From VXMF01 sp965206775 (GTDB lineage Bacteria; Acidobacteriota; Terriglobia; Bryobacterales; UBA6623), in assembly GCA_965206775.1 (NCBI GenBank), contig CBDBKU010000003.1, positions 806,001 to 870,000 on the forward strand: 64,000 bases of DNA, in the 5' to 3' direction. The notes under the pieces are model-generated. The model saw only the letters and a list, made by a program, of their open reading frames with translations. It was not told the origin of the DNA and did no database searches. Below are positions 18,763-28,107 of the stretch, one piece after another. A program made the translations under genes and the position numbers. Positions within the stretch are counted from its first letter, which is position 1, and each line of letters opens with the position of its first letter.

Positions 18763-20079
18763 CTAGGGCGACCGTTCGCCAGCCGTGCTCCCGACGAGCG
18801 ACTCATACCTGCTCAGCCGCTCCCTGAGTTCGGCCACGATCTCCGGCTGCTCGCTCGCCACGTTGAATCGTTCCGACGGGTCGACGTCGAGGTGGAACAG
18901 CTCGTTGCCCTCGATCGTCCGAAGCTTCCACGGTCCCGCGCGGATGCCCTGCACCCGGGAACCGCGGTGATACATGAATTCCAAACGGGGGGACTGTCCC
19001 GTCCGCCCCGCCCACAAGGCCGTGAGGTCGTGTCCGTCGGATCCGTTCGGCAGGTCGCCGCCGCCCGCCGCAATCAGCGTTGCGTAGAGATCGAGCGTCG
19101 CGCCCATCTCCGCTGTCACCGTGCCGGGCGGCACGGTGCCTGGCCAGCGGACGATGAAGGGTACGCGCACGCCGCCCTCGTAAGTCGTGTGCTTGGCGCC
19201 CCGCAAGGGGCCGGGCGACCCGGCGTGCCAAGGAACGACGCCCCCGGAGAGCATTCGATTGGGCAGGTTCAGCCACGGACCGTTGTCGCTGGTGAAGACC
19301 ACGATCGTCTCGTCGCGCTGGCCGGTCTCGTCAAGCGTCTGCAGGATCTCGCCCGCCGACCAGTCGATGGCTTCGATCACGTCGCCATAGAGGCCGCTCC
19401 TGGACTTTCCGCGGAATCGGCCTGCGGTTCGGAGCGGTAAATGGGGCATGTTGTAGGCCAGATAGGCAAAGAATGGCTTGTCGGATTTCTCTCGGATCAC
19501 ATCCACGATCTCTGCCGTGTAGCGCAAGGTGAGTTGGTCCTGATCGACCGGATGCTCGACCCTCTCGGCATTGCGGTACAGCCAGAGCGGCTCGTCGGTC
19601 TGGACCCAGGGCTTGATCATGTCATTGGAGTACGGAAGGCCGAACCACCGGTCGAATCCCTTGCCGACCGGCAGGTACTCGTCGCGGGCGTAGCCGAGGT
19701 GCCACTTGCCGGCCATCGCGGTCCGATAGCCTGCGGCGCGCAAGGCTTGGGGCAGCGTCGTGAATTCGGACGGTATGCCCCCGTCGCCACCGACGCTTGT
19801 CCGGCTGACTATGGCTCGGCTCGGATAGCGGCCCAGCAGGAGCTGCACGCGGGCCGGCACGCAGGACGGCGCCGAGTAGAAAGACGTCATCCGCAGGCCC
19901 TCGGACGCGAGACGGTCAAGATTCGGAGTGCGAATGGTTGGATTCCCGAACACGCCCAGATCCCCGTACCCGAGGTCGTCCGCGAACAGGAGCACGATGT
20001 TTGGCGCGCCCGCGCAAACGGGCGAAGCCAGCAGTGCGAGACAGGGCAGGAGCAGAGCGATCCGAGGCATTGGCGCCAT
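18763..20079 (-). CDS. Exported sulfatase (arylsulfatase-type, Cys-FGly)
   Basis: A 438-aa protein with a signal peptide (ending near PVCAG). Sulfatase hallmarks: NIVLLFADDLGYGDLG at the N-terminus (metal-binding DD), the formylglycine motif CVPAR with Cys73, and GKWHLG (Lys/His active-site residues). It hydrolyses sulfate esters, probably of polysaccharides. Its activation needs a formylglycine-generating enzyme, not seen here. ATG 20079 shares one base with the panC stop (TAATG), so it is translationally coupled to the pantothenate genes, an odd functional pairing. Confidence 0.9.
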   Translation of the reverse strand: MAPMPRIALLLPCLALLASPVCAGAPNIVLLFADDLGYGDLGVFGNPTIRTPNLDRLASEGLRMTSFYSAPSCVPARVQLLLGRYPSRAIVSRTSVGGDGGIPSEFTTLPQALRAAGYRTAMAGKWHLGYARDEYLPVGKGFDRWFGLPYSNDMIKPWVQTDEPLWLYRNAERVEHPVDQDQLTLRYTAEIVDVIREKSDKPFFAYLAYNMPHLPLRTAGRFRGKSRSGLYGDVIEAIDWSAGEILQTLDETGQRDETIVVFTSDNGPWLNLPNRMLSGGVVPWHAGSPGPLRGAKHTTYEGGVRVPFIVRWPGTVPPGTVTAEMGATLDLYATLIAAGGGDLPNGSDGHDLTALWAGRTGQSPRLEFMYHRGSRVQGIRAGPWKLRTIEGNELFHLDVDPSERFNVASEQPEIVAELRERLSRYESLVGSTAGERSP

Positions 20080-20942
20080 TATCGCGCCTGTGGGGGACTC
20101 GCGGCCAAGTTGTCGATCAGGCGGGTCGAGCCGAAGTACGCCGCGGCGGCGATTCGCACCGGCCGGCCGATCTCCTTAACGGGCTGGAGCGTTTCCGGAT
20201 CGACGATCTCGATGTAGTCGAGTCGCAAGAGCGGCTCGCGCTGCAGCGATTCCCTGGCCCGCTCGCGCAGCATTCCGCCGTCGGACTCGCCTGCTTCGAT
20301 TGCGTCCCGAACGGTTCGGAGAGATCGAACGAGCACCGTAGCAGCGGCCCTTTCCGCAGCGGTGAGGAGTGCGTTCCGCGAACTCAGAGCGAGTCCGTCC
20401 GCCTCTCGCACAGTCTCCACGCCGATGACCTCGACCGGCAGGTTCGAGTCCTCCACCAAACGTCGGATGATCGCGAGCTGCTGGTAGTCCTTCTCGCCGA
20501 AGCACGCGAAGTCCGGCTGCACGATGTTGAGCAGCTTCAGCACGACGGTGGCGACTCCGCGAAAATGCCCGGGCCTGCTAGCGCCGCACAGGGTCGAAGC
20601 CAGATCCGCGACGTCCACGGAGGTGGCGGGCGGCCGAGGATACATTTCGTCGATCGACGGAGCGAACAGGATGTCCACCCCGTGCCTCCCGCAAATGCGC
20701 AGATCGGTCTCGATGTCGCGAGGGTATCGCGCCAGGTCGTCCCGCCTGTCGAACTGGAGGGGATTGACAAACAGCGTCGCGACAAGCAGGTCGCAGTCGG
20801 CCCTCGCGCGATCGAACAGCGCCGTGTGCCCGGCATGCAGCGAGCCCATCGTGGGCACGCACCCCACCCGCAGGCCAACTCTCCTAGCGCGGGCAACCCT
20901 CTCGCGAAGGGTCGAAACGGACCCGACATGCTCCGTGCCCAT
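20079..20942 (-). CDS. panC: Pantoate--beta-alanine ligase
   Basis: Condenses pantoate and beta-alanine with ATP to pantothenate. It has 287 aa, normal for the family. The nucleotide-binding motif reads VPTMGSLHAGHTALF (30-43), then LFVNPLQF, the FGEKDYQQL loop and SSRNALL (the SSRN motif). It starts 6 bp after the panB stop and is the fourth gene of a leftward cluster with DUF2520 and panB. Confidence 0.95.
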   Translation of the reverse strand: MGTEHVGSVSTLRERVARARRVGLRVGCVPTMGSLHAGHTALFDRARADCDLLVATLFVNPLQFDRRDDLARYPRDIETDLRICGRHGVDILFAPSIDEMYPRPPATSVDVADLASTLCGASRPGHFRGVATVVLKLLNIVQPDFACFGEKDYQQLAIIRRLVEDSNLPVEVIGVETVREADGLALSSRNALLTAAERAAATVLVRSLRTVRDAIEAGESDGGMLRERARESLQREPLLRLDYIEIVDPETLQPVKEIGRPVRIAAAAYFGSTRLIDNLAASPPQAR

Positions 20943-20948
20943 GAGAGG

Positions 20949-21779
20949 CTAGTCGGGAATGCCACCACTCAGTGCCCGTTTCCGCTCGGGCGGGAAGACA
21001 CCGTCGCGAACTTCCTGAACGTACTCCTCGGCAGCGGCTGTCATTTGGCGCCCTAGATTCGCGTACTGCTTGACAAAGCTCGGCACGAACTCGTCATAGA
21101 GACCGAGAGCGTCGTGGCTGACGAGCACCTGCCCATCGCAGTGGGGCCCGGCGCCAATCCCGATCGTCGGAATCTCGACTGTCGCAGTGACGTCGGCCGC
21201 TACCTCGTGAGGAATCGACTCCAGGACGATTGCGAACGCGCCTGCGGCCTGCAGTGCCCGCGCGCTCTCGAGCAGCTTCCTCGCTTCGCTCGGGCTCCGC
21301 GCCTGCTTCCGAAAGCCGCCCATCTGGTGAACGGATTGCGGAGTCAGGCCGAGGTGGCCCATCACGGGGATGCCGGCCTCCACTAGTCGCTGGACGACTT
21401 CGAGCACGGTATGGCCGCCCTCGATCTTGACGGCTTGCGCGCCACCTTCCCTGACGAGGCGCCCCGCACCTCGGACCGCATCGGGTACGCCCGTGTGGCA
21501 GCTGAGGAACGGCATGTCGGCAACCACAAGCGCTCGGGACGCTCCGCGCGAGACCGCGGCGGTGTGGTGGACCACTGCGTCCAAGGTTACCGCCAGGGTG
21601 TTTTCGTAGCCGAGCACTACCATGCCGAGGGAGTCCCCCACAAGAAGGACATCCACCCCGGCTCGATCGAGCAGCCGCGCCATCGTGAAGTCGTACGCGG
21701 TGAGCATGGCGATCCGCTCCCCGCCGCGCTTCATGCGCGCGAGATCCGGGGCTCTCACTGCCCGGTCGGAACTCCGCAT
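20949..21779 (-). CDS. panB: 3-methyl-2-oxobutanoate hydroxymethyltransferase
   Basis: Transfers a hydroxymethyl group from methylene-THF to alpha-ketoisovalerate, giving ketopantoate. It has 276 aa. Conserved blocks are ITMLTAYDF-like IAMLTAYDFTMARL, VGDSLGMVVLGYENT (metal-binding Asp), KIEGG and GHLGLTPQSVHQMGGF. It begins 4 bp after the DUF2520 stop and ends 6 bp before panC, so the genes are co-transcribed. Confidence 0.95.
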   Translation of the reverse strand: MRSSDRAVRAPDLARMKRGGERIAMLTAYDFTMARLLDRAGVDVLLVGDSLGMVVLGYENTLAVTLDAVVHHTAAVSRGASRALVVADMPFLSCHTGVPDAVRGAGRLVREGGAQAVKIEGGHTVLEVVQRLVEAGIPVMGHLGLTPQSVHQMGGFRKQARSPSEARKLLESARALQAAGAFAIVLESIPHEVAADVTATVEIPTIGIGAGPHCDGQVLVSHDALGLYDEFVPSFVKQYANLGRQMTAAAEEYVQEVRDGVFPPERKRALSGGIPD

Positions 21780-21783
21780 CCCA

Positions 21784-22638
21784 TCAATCCTCGGCTAGCG
21801 CGAGTCGCACTGCATCTGCATCGGCCGGCGACAACCCGCGTCGGACCGCCAGCGGCAACAGGTGCTGCCCGAACTTCCGGTACAACTCCCTGAGCGGCGC
21901 GGGAAGGCCCTTCATCGCATCGAGGTGGCGTCGAACCGTATCCGCGTCCCCTCTCGCGACAGGTCCGGTCAACGCCTGCCCCGCATTCATTGTAAGTGCA
22001 TTCCCAACGCTCGATTCCATCAGGGGACGCACCGCCCGGGCGGCAGCGTCGCGGTCCACCCCCGCAAGTTCCATCAGTTCCAAAGCCGCGTCCGCCAGCA
22101 CGACTGCGCAATTGCTCGCAATCACGGCAGCAGCGTGGTAGACGGGCAGCCGATCCTCGGGCACGGCAACGACTGAACCTCCAAGCAAGCCGGCCAACCG
22201 GTCGCACCAAGCCGCGGCCGCGCCGGTCCCGCACACGCCAAAGACGGATCCGCGAAGCGCAGCAGCCCCAGCAGCTGGATCGGGAAACGTCTGCAATGGA
22301 TGGAACGTGGCGCACGACGTTCGGCGACCAAGGACGGGGCCGAGGTCGGACGGCCCAAGGCTCCCGCAAGTCTGAAGAACGACCCCGGGGCCGCGCCCGG
22401 AAATGCGAGCTGCAACCTCTGGAACGGCCCGGTCGGGGACCGCGACTACGATGCAGTCGCTCGCTGTCGCCAGATCCTCAATCGTCACGGCCCTCGCGCC
22501 GCCGCCGGCGAACTTGGCTGCCTCGCTTGCTCCGCTGCGGGAAGCCATGAGGACGGCGAATTCCGGCGCAAGCAGCTGGCCGAACGCCTGACCGACGCTG
22601 CCTGCACCGACAATTCCGAGAGTCTCCGACCGGCCCAC
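21784..22638 (-). CDS. Rossmann-fold DUF2520 dehydrogenase, candidate ketopantoate reductase
   Basis: A 284-aa protein. The N-terminal NAD(P)-binding motif is LGIVGAGSVGQAFG. The C-terminal helical DUF2520 domain includes PVYHAAAVIASN and the FHPLQTF segment between the domains. It resembles the 6-phosphogluconate-dehydrogenase-like C-terminal fold of PanE. It lies 4 bp upstream of panB and panC, and no classical panE is in the window. Reduction of ketopantoate to pantoate is therefore a reasonable inference from context, not shown by sequence alone. The start MGRSETLGIVG is close to the motif. Confidence 0.8.
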   Translation of the reverse strand: MGRSETLGIVGAGSVGQAFGQLLAPEFAVLMASRSGASEAAKFAGGGARAVTIEDLATASDCIVVAVPDRAVPEVAARISGRGPGVVLQTCGSLGPSDLGPVLGRRTSCATFHPLQTFPDPAAGAAALRGSVFGVCGTGAAAAWCDRLAGLLGGSVVAVPEDRLPVYHAAAVIASNCAVVLADAALELMELAGVDRDAAARAVRPLMESSVGNALTMNAGQALTGPVARGDADTVRRHLDAMKGLPAPLRELYRKFGQHLLPLAVRRGLSPADADAVRLALAED

Positions 22639-22731
22639 TCGGGGCCATTATGGCGTGTTGAGGCCGGCGGGACAGACCCGCGGGGCCGACAGAGGGTTGA
22701 CCGCGCCGCAAGGCTGCGGCCTGCGGGACGC

Positions 22732-23154
22732 TCAAGAGAACGAACGCTCGGGCCTGTTCTCGCGAAGGAACCTGGCTATCGACTCCAGAGAAGCACCTGG
22801 TTGGAAGACCGCGGCTACACCCTTGTCTTCGAGCACCGGCACGTCGGCATCGGGGATGATGCCGCCGACAACGACTCGAATGTCCGTGGCGTCCGCCTTC
22901 TCGAGCAAGTCTAGAATGCGCGGCACGATCGCCATGTGCGCTCCCGAGAGGATCGACAGGCCGATGAATTCCACGTCTTCCTGCAGCGCAGCGTTGACGA
23001 TCTGCTCCGGCGTCTGCCGCAGGCCCGTGTAGACGACTTCCATGCCGGCGTCCCGCAGCGCCCGTGCAATGACTTTCGCGCCGCGATCATGGCCGTCAAG
23101 GCCTGGCTTGGCAACCAGCACTCGAATCGGCGTCGCTTGCGAGCCTAAGTCCAT
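22732..23154 (-). CDS. Stand-alone cobalamin-binding protein (methylmalonyl-CoA mutase C-terminal type)
   Basis: A 140-aa single-domain B12-binding protein. The base-off/His-on motif is DGHDRGAK with His22, followed by SILSGAHMAIVP and GGIIPDADVPVL, matching the mutase small subunit (the separate C-terminal domain of acyl-CoA mutases). It would work with a separate catalytic subunit of methylmalonyl-CoA or a related mutase that is not in the window. A TAAGAT box lies about 10 nt before ATG 23154. It is 93 bp upstream of the DUF2520 gene and may head the same transcript. Confidence 0.9.
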   Translation of the reverse strand: MDLGSQATPIRVLVAKPGLDGHDRGAKVIARALRDAGMEVVYTGLRQTPEQIVNAALQEDVEFIGLSILSGAHMAIVPRILDLLEKADATDIRVVVGGIIPDADVPVLEDKGVAAVFQPGASLESIARFLRENRPERSFS

Positions 23155-23275
23155 GATTCGCCCAATCTTAGCAGCGCCCCGTCCATCGTCGCGCAGGCAC
23201 CTCCAGCAGATTCGGCACGGCAGTTCAAACGCCGGTGGGAAACCATTGTCCGACTAGATGCACCATACCTGTTGA

Positions 23276-23281
23276 TACAAT
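23276..23281 (+). promoter_or_regulatory. -10-like TACAAT upstream of the beta-propeller operon
   Basis: TACAAT at 23276-23281 lies 35 nt before ATG 23317, within GTTGATACAATAGG. No good -35 at normal spacing. Confidence 0.35.
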
Positions 23282-23316
23282 AGGCCCGGTAGGGCGACGT
23301 ATTCGAAGTCAACGAG

Positions 23317-25542
23317 ATGAGAGCGCTAAAGTTCCTTCCTCCATTTCCAGCCCTCTCCTTGCTGCTAGCCCTGGCGCTGGCACCCCAGCAAGCCGCCTCG
23401 GACGCTTGGGCGTCGTGGCGAGGAGTCAATTCGGACGGTGCCTCGGCCGACACCGGCCTCCCGGAGTCCTGGTCCCCTGAAGGGGAGAACCTTGTCTGGA
23501 AAGCTCCCTACGGAGGCCGGTCGGCTCCGGTTGTCGTTGGCGGACGGGTGTGCATGATCCGGCTCGCGGAGCCCGAGACCGTCCAACGCTGGCAAGAGCA
23601 GATCGCCTGCCTCGACGCAGATACCGGCGAACTGGTCTGGGAGCACCGCTACAACGTCTTTCAGACGGACATACCCCACCACCGCGTCGGATGGGCCAGC
23701 CTCGCAGGCGACCCTGGCACTGGCAATGTCTTCGCTCACGGGGTCGAAGGCATGGTGATCGCCTTCGACCCGAAGGGAGGCATCCTCTGGTCGCGGTCCA
23801 CGCCGGAGGAGATCGGCCGGATCTCCGGCTTCGGGGGCAGGACGGCGACTCCCATCCTGGACGGCGAGCTGCTGGTCGTGAGCTTCCTGTCGGCGGGCTG
23901 GGGCTCGACGTTCATCCCGCGCCACCGCTTCTACGCGCTGGACAAGCGGACTGGCGAGACGGTCTGGCTCTCGACTCCCGGCAAGGCTCCGTACGACACG
24001 ACCTACACGGTCCCCGTGGTTCGCGAGATCGCCGGGCAGCGGCTGCTTCTCACCGGCAACGGGGACGGGGGCATTTACGCGATGCAGGTCGCGACAGGCC
24101 TCAAGGTGTGGGAGTTCCCGATTTCGAAGCGAGGGATCAACTCGTCGGTGGTGGTGGACGGCGCGATGGTCTATGCCTCGCACAGCGAGGAGAACGTTGA
24201 CGAGAGCACGTCGATGGGCAGGCTCGTGGCGCTCGACGCGAGCCAGGTCGCCGATGGCAAGCCCAAGCTGGAATGGGCGGTTGACGGCTTCGCTGCCGGC
24301 TACGCTTCGCCGGCAATCCATGAGGGCATCCTCTACGCAGTGGACAATTCGGCAAATCTCGTCGCGTTCGACGGAGCCGATGGAACGGAGCTGTGGAAGG
24401 AGAACATAGGCATCGCCCAGCGGTCGTCTCCGGTCATCGGCGACGGCAAGCTCTACGTCTCGGACGTCGACGGCAAGCTCCACATCCTGAAGCTGGCCGG
24501 GCGCGAAATTCCGGAGAAGACGGACCTCGACGAGTTCAAGAACGACGACGGCAGCGCGACGCAGGTCAACGGCTCCCCTGCAATTGCCAACGGCCGCATC
24601 TACTTCATTACCAACAACATGCTCTACTGCATCGGCACCTCGCAGGGAGCGCCCGGCGCGGTCTCTGCGAAGCTTGGCACGGCGGCCATGGCCCCGTCTG
24701 GAGCAACGCCGGCGCACTTGCAAGTAGTTCCGGGAGAGATCAACCTCGTTCCGGGCGGGAAGGCGAAGTTCAGAGCGCGCCTATTCGACGACAAGGGACG
24801 GCTGGTCGGGGAGACCGACGCCGAGTGGTCGCTAGAGGGAGCTTTGCAGGGGCAGCTGACCGCGGACGGCGAACTCACTGCGGGCGAGCAGTTCCCGCAG
24901 GGCGGCCAGGTCGTCGGGACGGCGCGTGGGCTCTCGGGCAAGGCCCGGGTTGCCGTGCGGCCGTCCGGAGGCTTCCTAGAGGACTTCGAGCGATACGCCC
25001 CCGATTCGGTTCCGGATGGCTGGTCGGCCGCCCGCGGACGATTCAAGATCGTGGACGGCGATGGCGGGAAGATGCTCCAGAAGCCATCCGGCAATCCGCG
25101 CACCTGGCGCACGACAGTCTTTGTCGGCACTCCCAGCCAGAGCGGCTACGAAATAGAGGCCGAGATGATGTCCATGGAGCAACGCAGGCGCATGGCGGAC
25201 ATGGGATTGGTCTCTCACCGCTACACGTTCGCGCTGATGGGAAACGCGCAAACGCTCATGATCCGAACCTGGCATTCGGAACTGGAGAGGTTTTCGAAGG
25301 AGATCCCGTTCGAGTGGGATCCGGAAGTCTGGTACCGGGTGAAGCTTCGCGTGGAGGCGGAAGGCGACGGCAGCACCTCGATCCGCAGCAAGGTCTGGCC
25401 GAAGGACGAGGACGAGCCGAGCGAATGGAGCATCGAGGCGGTCGACGCGATCGGACACGAACACGGGTCGCCCGGAATCTACGGGTACTCATCCGCAGAC
25501 ATCTACTACGACAATCTGAGGGTTACGCCGTTCGGCGGCTGA
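23317..25542 (+). CDS. Exported PQQ-like beta-propeller protein with C-terminal jelly-roll-like domain
   Basis: A 741-aa protein: a signal peptide (about 1-28), then a PQQ/BamB-like eight-bladed propeller with repeated LDADTGELVWE, LDKRTGETVWLS, GLKVWEFP and GADGTELWKE motifs to about residue 440. Next comes an Ig-like segment (VVPGEINLVPGGKAKFRARL...). The end (about 550-741) opens with GFLEDFERY and closes with DIYYDNLRVTPFGG, typical of a concanavalin-like/LamG-type domain. It is first of four closely spaced genes (23, 4 and 21 bp gaps). No catalytic PQQ ligand set can be assigned; it may be structural or binding. Confidence 0.8.
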   Translation: MRALKFLPPFPALSLLLALALAPQQAASDAWASWRGVNSDGASADTGLPESWSPEGENLVWKAPYGGRSAPVVVGGRVCMIRLAEPETVQRWQEQIACLDADTGELVWEHRYNVFQTDIPHHRVGWASLAGDPGTGNVFAHGVEGMVIAFDPKGGILWSRSTPEEIGRISGFGGRTATPILDGELLVVSFLSAGWGSTFIPRHRFYALDKRTGETVWLSTPGKAPYDTTYTVPVVREIAGQRLLLTGNGDGGIYAMQVATGLKVWEFPISKRGINSSVVVDGAMVYASHSEENVDESTSMGRLVALDASQVADGKPKLEWAVDGFAAGYASPAIHEGILYAVDNSANLVAFDGADGTELWKENIGIAQRSSPVIGDGKLYVSDVDGKLHILKLAGREIPEKTDLDEFKNDDGSATQVNGSPAIANGRIYFITNNMLYCIGTSQGAPGAVSAKLGTAAMAPSGATPAHLQVVPGEINLVPGGKAKFRARLFDDKGRLVGETDAEWSLEGALQGQLTADGELTAGEQFPQGGQVVGTARGLSGKARVAVRPSGGFLEDFERYAPDSVPDGWSAARGRFKIVDGDGGKMLQKPSGNPRTWRTTVFVGTPSQSGYEIEAEMMSMEQRRRMADMGLVSHRYTFALMGNAQTLMIRTWHSELERFSKEIPFEWDPEVWYRVKLRVEAEGDGSTSIRSKVWPKDEDEPSEWSIEAVDAIGHEHGSPGIYGYSSADIYYDNLRVTPFGG

Positions 25543-25565
25543 CCCCGAACACACCGGAGAACGAC

Positions 25566-26993
25566 ATGCTTGCTCGCCCGATCCCGAGCTTCTGGCTCGC
25601 CCTTGCCGTCGCGGCGGCGGCTGCACCGCCCGCAACGGGCGCCGACTGGCCAATGTGGGGAGGCAACGCGTCCCGGAACATGGTGTCGTCGGAGACCGGC
25701 ATTCCGCGCAGCTGGGATATCAAGACAAAGGAAAAGATCAAGTGGGTCGCCGAAATCGGTTCCCAGTCGTACGGCAATCCGGTCGTTGCCGGGGGCAAGG
25801 TCTTCGTCGGGACCAACAACGAACTCATGCGCGACCCGAACCAGGGCAGCGACCGCGGCGTGCTGATGGCGTTCGACGAGGAGACCGGCGAGTACCTGTG
25901 GCAGATGACCCACGAGAAGCTCGCCGCGGGCCGCGTGAACGACTGGCCGGAGCAGGGCGTCTGCTCGTCGCCCGCCGTGGTGGACGGCATGGTCTACTAC
26001 GTGTCCAACCGGGCCGAGGTCCTGGCGCTTGACGCGGAGGGCTTCCGGGACGGTGAGAACGACGGCCCGTTCAAGGACGAGCAGCACAGCTCCGAAACCG
26101 ACGGCGACGTGATCTGGGTAGTCGACATGTACAACGACCTTGGAGTCTTCCCGCACAACATGGCGGCAACGTCCCCGCTGGTCGTGGGCGACATGCTCTT
26201 CGTCAACACCTCGAACGGCGTCGACGAGAGCCATATCAACCTCCCGTCGCCGCGCAGTCCCAGCTTCCTGGCGCTGAACCGGAACACGGGCGAGATCCTG
26301 TGGGAGGACCGCTCGCCGGGACGCAACATCCTGCACGGCCAGTGGTCCTCGCCCGCCTTCGGCGAGGCCGGCGGAAGGAGGCAAGTGGTCTTTGCCGGCG
26401 GCGACGGCTGGATCTACAGCTTCGTGCCGGAGACAGGCGACCTGATCTGGAAATTCGACGCAAACCCCAAGGAATCCGAATGGAAGCAGGGACGCGGCGA
26501 CCGGAACAACATTATCGCGACGCCGGTCCTGCTCGACGGGATCGTCTACATCGCGGTCGGGCAAGACCCGGAGCACGGAGAAGGCGTAGGGCACCTCTGG
26601 GCCGTCGAGGCGTCTGGCGAAGGCGACGTGACGGAAAGCAATGTGGTCTGGCACCATCCCTTCCGGCGCACGATTTCGACCGTTGCTATCCATGAAGGCA
26701 TCGTGTACGCGCCGAACTTTTCCGGCTTTTTCCACGCGCTGGACCGCGAAACCGGCAAGTTGCTGTGGGAATTCGACATGCTCGCGGCGGTCTGGGGATC
26801 GCCGTACGTGGTGGACGGGAAGGTTCTGCTCGGCGACGAGGACGGCGACCTGACCGTGCTCAAGACGGGCCCGGAGATGGAAGTGCTCTCCGAGACGAAT
26901 TTCGGGAACGTCGTCTACTCCACGCCGGTTGCAGCGAATGGCAAACTTTTCATCATGACTAGATCGCATCTCTACGCGATCGCGGCCGAGTGA
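25566..26993 (+). CDS. Exported PQQ-like beta-propeller protein
   Basis: A 475-aa protein with a signal peptide (MLARPIPSFWLALAV...ATGA) and propeller repeats: DWPMWGGNASRN start, FDEETGEYLWQM, LNRNTGEILWED, VPETGDLIWKF and LDRETGKLLWEF. It lacks the C-terminal extra domains of its upstream neighbour and looks like a paralogue. ATG 25566 is the first start after the upstream stop; the frame is open further back but inside the neighbour. It is co-transcribed with the flanking genes. Confidence 0.82.
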   Translation: MLARPIPSFWLALAVAAAAAPPATGADWPMWGGNASRNMVSSETGIPRSWDIKTKEKIKWVAEIGSQSYGNPVVAGGKVFVGTNNELMRDPNQGSDRGVLMAFDEETGEYLWQMTHEKLAAGRVNDWPEQGVCSSPAVVDGMVYYVSNRAEVLALDAEGFRDGENDGPFKDEQHSSETDGDVIWVVDMYNDLGVFPHNMAATSPLVVGDMLFVNTSNGVDESHINLPSPRSPSFLALNRNTGEILWEDRSPGRNILHGQWSSPAFGEAGGRRQVVFAGGDGWIYSFVPETGDLIWKFDANPKESEWKQGRGDRNNIIATPVLLDGIVYIAVGQDPEHGEGVGHLWAVEASGEGDVTESNVVWHHPFRRTISTVAIHEGIVYAPNFSGFFHALDRETGKLLWEFDMLAAVWGSPYVVDGKVLLGDEDGDLTVLKTGPEMEVLSETNFGNVVYSTPVAANGKLFIMTRSHLYAIAAE

Positions 26994-26997
26994 GGGA

Positions 26998-28086
26998 GTG
27001 GCGGTGCCGAACCTTCAAGGAAAGATCGATTCCGCGCGAACCGCCCTGGACGCGCAAGTGCGGGAAACCATCGCCTGGCACTTCGACCCGGCGACCGGCT
27101 GCCCGTTCTGGCTCGAATTCGCCAGGGACCGCCTGGGGTGGGATCCCAGGGACCGGATCGCGGGATTCAAGGATCTGAGCCTGCTGCCCGCGTTCGAGGA
27201 CGAATGGCTGCGGGGAGGTCCCGTCCGGCGTTGGGTGCCGAAGGGGCTCGCAGACAAGCCGGTCTACGTGTTCGAGACCGGAGGGACCACAGGCGTGCCG
27301 AAGTCCCGCATCAACGTGGAGGACTTTCGGACTGACTACGCGGAATTCTCGAAGACCCTGCCTGACGAGTTCTTCCCGCCAGGCGCCGACTGGCTCCACC
27401 TAGGCCCGAGCGGTCCGCGACGTCTGCGCCTGGCGGTCGAGTACCTCGCGCAAGTGCGCGGGGGAATCTGCTTCTCAGTGGACTTGGACCCGCGCTGGGT
27501 GATCAAGCTGCTCAAGCGAGGCCACTACGAGGAGGCCGAGCGCTATAAGCAGCATTGCCTGGACCAGGCGCTGACGATCTTGAAAGCTCATCCGGGCGTA
27601 CAATGCATCTTCGCAACACCGAAGCTGCTCGAAGGGCTTTGCGAGCGCACATCCCTGCGAAAGTACGGAATCACCGGGGTCTTTTGCGGCGGGACCGAAA
27701 TGACACCCGAGTTCCATCGGTTCGCCCGCGAAGAATTGCTGGACGGCGCGTACTTCGCAGCAACCTACGGCAACACGCTGATGGGCTTGGCCTGTCACAA
27801 GCCCTTCGACCCGGCGGACAACTACGCCATCATCTACTACCCCCCGCAGCCGCGGGCCGTGCTTGAGGTTTGCAACCCTGACAAGCTCGACGAGACGGTC
27901 GCCTACGGCGAGACGGGCCGGGCGGTGCTCACCACGCTGACGAAGGAGTTTTTCGTGCCGCGCTTCCCGGAGCGGGACAGCTGCGACCGCGAGCCGCCGA
28001 TCGATATGTATCCGTGGGACGGGGTGCGGAACGTGCGGCCGTTCCAGGACTCCAAGAGCGGCACCGTCACGGTCGGCGTCTACTAA
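26998..28086 (+). CDS. Adenylate-forming (PaaK/LuxE-like) AMP-binding enzyme, short form
   Basis: A 362-aa cytoplasmic protein starting at GTG 26998, 4 bp after the preceding stop (GTG 27004 is an alternative). The ANL-superfamily P-loop-like motif is FETGGTTGVPKSR, and ATYGNTLMGL corresponds to the A5 YGxTE region, weakened here. It resembles phenylacetate-CoA-ligase-like or acyl-protein-synthetase-like proteins. It is shorter than full CoA ligases and lacks a clear C-terminal Lys domain. It would activate a carboxylate as acyl-AMP. The substrate is unknown. The pairing with exported propellers is unexplained. Confidence 0.7.
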   Translation: MAVPNLQGKIDSARTALDAQVRETIAWHFDPATGCPFWLEFARDRLGWDPRDRIAGFKDLSLLPAFEDEWLRGGPVRRWVPKGLADKPVYVFETGGTTGVPKSRINVEDFRTDYAEFSKTLPDEFFPPGADWLHLGPSGPRRLRLAVEYLAQVRGGICFSVDLDPRWVIKLLKRGHYEEAERYKQHCLDQALTILKAHPGVQCIFATPKLLEGLCERTSLRKYGITGVFCGGTEMTPEFHRFAREELLDGAYFAATYGNTLMGLACHKPFDPADNYAIIYYPPQPRAVLEVCNPDKLDETVAYGETGRAVLTTLTKEFFVPRFPERDSCDREPPIDMYPWDGVRNVRPFQDSKSGTVTVGVY

Positions 28087-28107
28087 GCTGGGTTTCGGTC
28101 GGCCAAG

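Noticed and set aside
24393..25565. 5' extension of the second beta-propeller frame by 391 codons
   Set aside because: It lies inside the first propeller gene and has no propeller motifs. ATG 25566 begins a clean signal peptide.
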